A stretch of 64,000 nt of DNA from Gymnogyps californianus. Lineage: Eukaryota > Chordata > Aves > Accipitriformes > Cathartidae. Shown here piece after piece: positions 60,913 through 64,000 of this stretch (position 1 is its first letter; each line of letters starts with the position of its first letter). A program made the position numbers and the translations under genes. Below the pieces are notes generated by a model, which saw only the letters and a program-made list of their open reading frames with translations, was not told the origin of the DNA and made no database searches. The DNA is taken from positions 18,092,368 to 18,156,367 of the forward strand of contig NC_059481.1 of the NCBI RefSeq assembly GCF_018139145.2, written 5' to 3'.

Positions 60913-61212
60913 GTGATGGAGAGCGACAATCGAACGGGAGCCGCGCATCTCAGCCATCAAGGGCCTCACCAGAAGCAAAAAGCTAAATCTCAAGGCACCG
61001 GAGATCTTAAACCTTATCGAACACGGCAGCCTTCAGCTCCGAGCCGCAGGAATCGGAGGGAAGCGTCCTCACCAGCCTGCATGGGAAAGCGTGGCGTCCC
61101 ATTTTCCGAGGAGCAAAAGTTCACTCCAACATGTGTTGCATGGGAGGCATGTGTCTCTGGGGAGGGAAAGGGCACGGTGACTGAGGTACGAGGAACGGTG
61201 AAGTGCTCTTAG
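60913..61212 (+). other. CpG-rich block with a Kozak ATG and 98-codon open frame
   Basis: About 15 CpG fall between 60920 and 61115. An ATG at 60916 in good context (G at -3, G at +4) opens a 98-codon frame to a stop at 61210-61212. The predicted product is basic and rich in S, K, R, Q and G, has no signal peptide or membrane segment, and resembles no family I know. A donor-like GAG|GTACGA occurs near 61184. It could be a first exon, a lineage-specific small protein, or chance in stop-poor sequence. I consider coding unlikely without transcript evidence. Confidence 0.2.
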
Positions 61213-61578
61213 CTGGTTTGGTGGGTTTTTTTTCTCCCCCCTCGCACCCAAATATTTCTGTTACTTGCAAAAGGAGGTCAGGTGTTGCGGCTCTCCCCTG
61301 GATGGTTTTTATATTGCACAGATCCACCGCTGTGTTTCTAATAAAGCCATCAAGAGCATAACCAGGAGCTCCCTGCATGGGCTTAAGCAATATAAGTCAC
61401 TGCTTCAGAGGACTCTCTTAACTTGGGGCTGGATGGACTGAAAAATCTTCCAAGTTATTCTCTCCTAATTCAAGTCAGCTGAGGCATCAAAATGTCAGGC
61501 AGATGGACAAGATCTTTGGCTGGAGCCAGCCTATTTTCTGCTGCTGCTAGAGTTATTGCAGTCAAAACTTAGAGACTC

Positions 61579-61606
61579 TTTTTTTTTTTTACTTTTTTTT
61601 TTTTTT
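61579..61606. repeat. interrupted poly-T tract
   Basis: T12, then AC, then T14. No poly-A-tailed element was recognised on either side. Confidence 0.8.
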
Positions 61607-61752
61607 AAATCAGTGAGCTTTTGAGAAATTAGCCTTTACATAAGCACATTAAAGGAGATTCCTGTGTGCTTTCTAGCATAAGAGCCCATGCTCTAACGAT
61701 CCTAACTTGTCCTAAACTGGATTAAACCATGCTATTTATCCCAAAAACATAG

Positions 61753-61795
61753 TTTTCCTTCTCTCCTTTCCCTCCTTCCCTCTTTCTTTCTCTTT
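61753..61795. repeat. pyrimidine-rich low-complexity tract
   Basis: Forty-three bases of uninterrupted C and T, mainly CTTT and CCTT units. Confidence 0.75.
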
Positions 61796-63184
61796 ATATT
61801 GCTATTAAGAATTATTGGATTTAAAGACTGTGGCTAAAGGACAGTCTTCCTTACAGTCACTTGGCCAAGACACAGTGACAATTATTTTCCTGGCAGTTGT
61901 ATTTTCTCAGAATTATTAACTCCAATCGCACTAACCTCGGGGACTCTGTGATGGGGAGACGCAAGAGAACAGATAAAATAAGCAAAGTCCACCCCAAGTT
62001 CATACTTCCTTTTTATTTTTGCGGTGATTTTTACAGTTGAAAAGAAGCCCTGCCTTTGCCTCTCGCATCCAGTGGAGGGCAGTTAAGTACCACGATACAG
62101 AGGGAAGCTGACTTGCACCGCGGTGTAACGCTCTCAAGGAGGCAACCGATGATTGAAATTAGCTGTGCTTTGCCTATGTGAAACATGACTTAGAAATACC
62201 TGAAGAATTAAAAAAGGGAGAAATGGAAAGCTTTTCAATTTAAACTGCTTTTCAGACTGCTTTGTTAGTAGAGCAGGAGCAGATCTAAAAGTTTCCTTCA
62301 GCAGTTGAGGGGAAAAAAGAATCTTATATCCATATACACAAGTTTCAAGTGTTTCCTTTTTATATGTTAATCAGACTTTCTAGTATATGGATGCTAATGA
62401 AAAAAGTTCCTGATTTTCCTTTTGCTTCCTGACCTCAACAGTCTTTAGGTTTTAATACTATACTCATAACTTCAGCATGAAGAATAATTTTTAAAGGCAA
62501 ATTTTCCCTTCTTGATGTCTCAGCTGTACCAGAAAGAATAAGACAATTCTCAGGGGCTAGGATTACCACGTAAATATAGCCATCATTGAAACTGTGACTA
62601 GTTTTGAAACGTTCCCCTAAAAGAAAAGTTTAAAACAAACATTCCAATCAGAAACAGAAACCTAACCATGTTCCTCTTTAAAATGGGTCTCCTCCAACTC
62701 CTCCAGTTTATAGCACATACCCTTGGGCTATTACAGTCTAGAAAAATCTGAAATAAAAACCACACTGTTTTCTGGGTCTGATCATGCATCACTTGGTCAA
62801 AAAAAAGTTTAGGGCCTCCCAAGACACACAAGGTTTAGGCCTTCCTGACATATGTTGTTTCTTTTTAAAGAAAACAGTCTAGTGTATCTTTATTGCAAAT
62901 ACATCATTTTAGCTTCATTCCCTTTAAAAGGAATCACAGGTGGATTGAAACAGAAAGCTTTAAAAATGTTTGCAATTGCATATACGTATTGTTGTGGTCA
63001 GCATCCTAGTTATTTTTCGCATTAGTAGGGTTATTTACTTTTCAAATTTTATTTGCTTCCATCGCTAGTCTCATGCTGCTGTAGTATAAGATCAGACAGA
63101 AATAATTTCTTACACCGAAAATTAAGTTTCTGTAAGTAACTATTTTAAAATGGTTGCTTTTATGTTTACTGCTGAAGGATCTCG

Positions 63185-63290
63185 AGCACTCCTGCCAGAA
63201 AGGAAAGTATTTATTATCTCTCTTTTACAGATGAGGAAACTGAGACACTGTGAAATTAAAAGCTTGGGGAAATTAGTACACAGTAAATTA
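63185..63290 (+). repeat. MIR-type SINE fragment
   Basis: The order 'agtatttattatctctct', 'tttacagatgaggaaactga' and 'gacactgtgaaattaaaag' followed by 'cttggggaaattag' follows the MIR core ('attattatccccattttacagatgaggaaactgaggcacagagaggttaagtgacttgccc'). The copy is truncated where the inverted repeat begins. Confidence 0.65.
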
Positions 63291-63314
63291 CGGTGTGAAT
63301 TTACTGTGTACTAA
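63273..63314. repeat. perfect 17-bp inverted repeat
   Basis: The 17 bases TTAGTACACAGTAAATT at 63273-63289 are followed by an 8-base loop and their exact reverse complement at 63298-63314. It begins inside the tail of the MIR relic. The right arm and what follows ('...ctaaccaccctgcacgaac') recall the end of an old palindromic MITE-like sauropsid family, but that identity is uncertain. Confidence 0.75.
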
Positions 63315-64000
63315 CCACCCTGCACGAACTCATCATGTGGACTGGCAAAGAAAAAGGATTAAACTCCCTTAAATTATCTTACATTTGCCATGGACAGACA
63401 GTTGCCACGGATCAGCTGACATGCAGCAACTTCTTAACCCACAGCAAGTCGTTCGCACAGCGAATCCCCTTGGAGGAGAGGAGCAGATTCACAGGGCGCT
63501 GTGCTGAGTAGCTAATCTGCTGCAACTTTATGCAAGAGTTTATTAGTCACTAATTTCCCCAGCTGGCCAGATTGTAAGTGGTTTACCTAAAAATCGCAGA
63601 AGGAAATCTCTGGCAGAACTCAAAGTCAGGCTTGAGTATCCTCGCAGCCTTGAAAGCAGAAGCTGGGAGTTAAAAGCAAAATATCAGGAGGAAATAAACT
63701 TTGTCCTTTTTGAAGGATGAGCGCCTGCAGGACGTGTCCAGGCAGCGTACGGGTTAAACTGGTGAATTAGAGTGGTGGAATCAGGAGGTGAGTCCTCCCA
63801 TTTGAGAACCACCCTCACGTCTCAGGGGTTTTGGCATTAAAGCTGCTTCCAGCATCGTGGCAGCGCCTTACAGCCCAGCCCAGCAAACCTGCAGGAGTTT
63901 GCTCTGCAAAGCCACACGGCGTCCGTCTGTCCTGGGAATCCGATCAGACACCTCCTCCAGCCCCACGGCTGGGTCGGGTCCGTGCGTGTGTGTGCAGGGC
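63315..64000. other. gene-free stretch with rising CpG density
   Basis: No gene recognised. CpG frequency rises in the last 300 bases (for example 63720-63755 and 63915-63985), suggesting that a CpG-richer region, perhaps a promoter, lies just beyond the right edge. This cannot be checked inside the window. Confidence 0.5.

Larger units (their letters stand above)
61213..63184. other. gene-free AT-rich stretch
   Basis: No gene recognised. It contains T runs at 61579-61606 and a pyrimidine-rich tract at 61753-61795. The rest is unique AT-rich sequence. Confidence 0.6.

Noticed and set aside
1..64000. tRNA, rRNA, snRNA or well-known microRNA genes
   Set aside because: I looked for tRNA B-box strings and several familiar microRNA seeds and found no full match. 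B-box-like strings belong to MIR-type SINE relics. A covariance-model search would be needed to exclude diverged RNAs.
1..64000. CRISPR array, insertion sequence or bacterial operon
   Set aside because: There are no spaced direct repeats, no dense coding and no ribosome-binding pattern. Sequence texture and repeats are vertebrate.
1..64000. endogenous retrovirus
   Set aside because: I saw no paired long terminal repeats, primer-binding site or retroviral protein motif in any frame.

Overview
The window looks like a piece of a bird chromosome that contains no recognisable protein-coding gene. It is AT-rich and CpG-poor, and its short open frames fall on all six frames with noise-like composition. 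The only interspersed repeats I can recognise are old, diverged copies: CR1 LINE ends, MIR-type SINE pieces of the kind shared by birds, crocodilians and turtles, and fragments of amniote MITE-like families. There are no Alu, B1, L1 or young transposon insertions. CR1 plus low repeat density points to a bird; a crocodilian or turtle is the main alternative. All repeat assignments come from remembered family consensus motifs, not from a database search.

Layout. 1-13 kb is mostly unique sequence, with a MIR-type copy near 3.1 kb, two CTCF-like motifs near 8.5-8.9 kb, a short candidate exon at 11.2 kb with very good splice signals, and a MIR-type copy at 12.5 kb. 13-31 kb holds a second exon-like block, several SINE/CR1 relics (13.5, 16.65, 19.45, 23.8, 25.4, 27.8, 30.1 kb), homopolymer tracts and a strong G-quadruplex motif at 29.0 kb. 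31-45 kb has two further exon-like blocks (31.2 and 41.6 kb), AT-rich motif-dense stretches that read like conserved non-coding elements (31.5 and 43.9 kb), a MITE-like fragment and a CR1 copy. 45-59 kb is similar, with two MIR copies, one CR1 copy and two more G-quadruplex motifs.

59.9-61.2 kb is the most distinctive place. A compact CpG-rich block is followed by an AT-rich, motif-dense block and then a second CpG-rich block with a good Kozak ATG. This is the best candidate in the window for a promoter or first exon. The last kilobase has a MIR copy joined to a perfect 17-bp inverted repeat, and CpG density rises toward the right edge.

Overall this reads as a gene desert or a large intron, with scattered regulatory-looking sequence and possibly one or more long non-coding transcripts. 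I did not find a convincing new biological system. The observations worth testing are the CpG/AT/CpG block near 60-61 kb, the splice-flanked candidate exons, and the candidate conserved elements.
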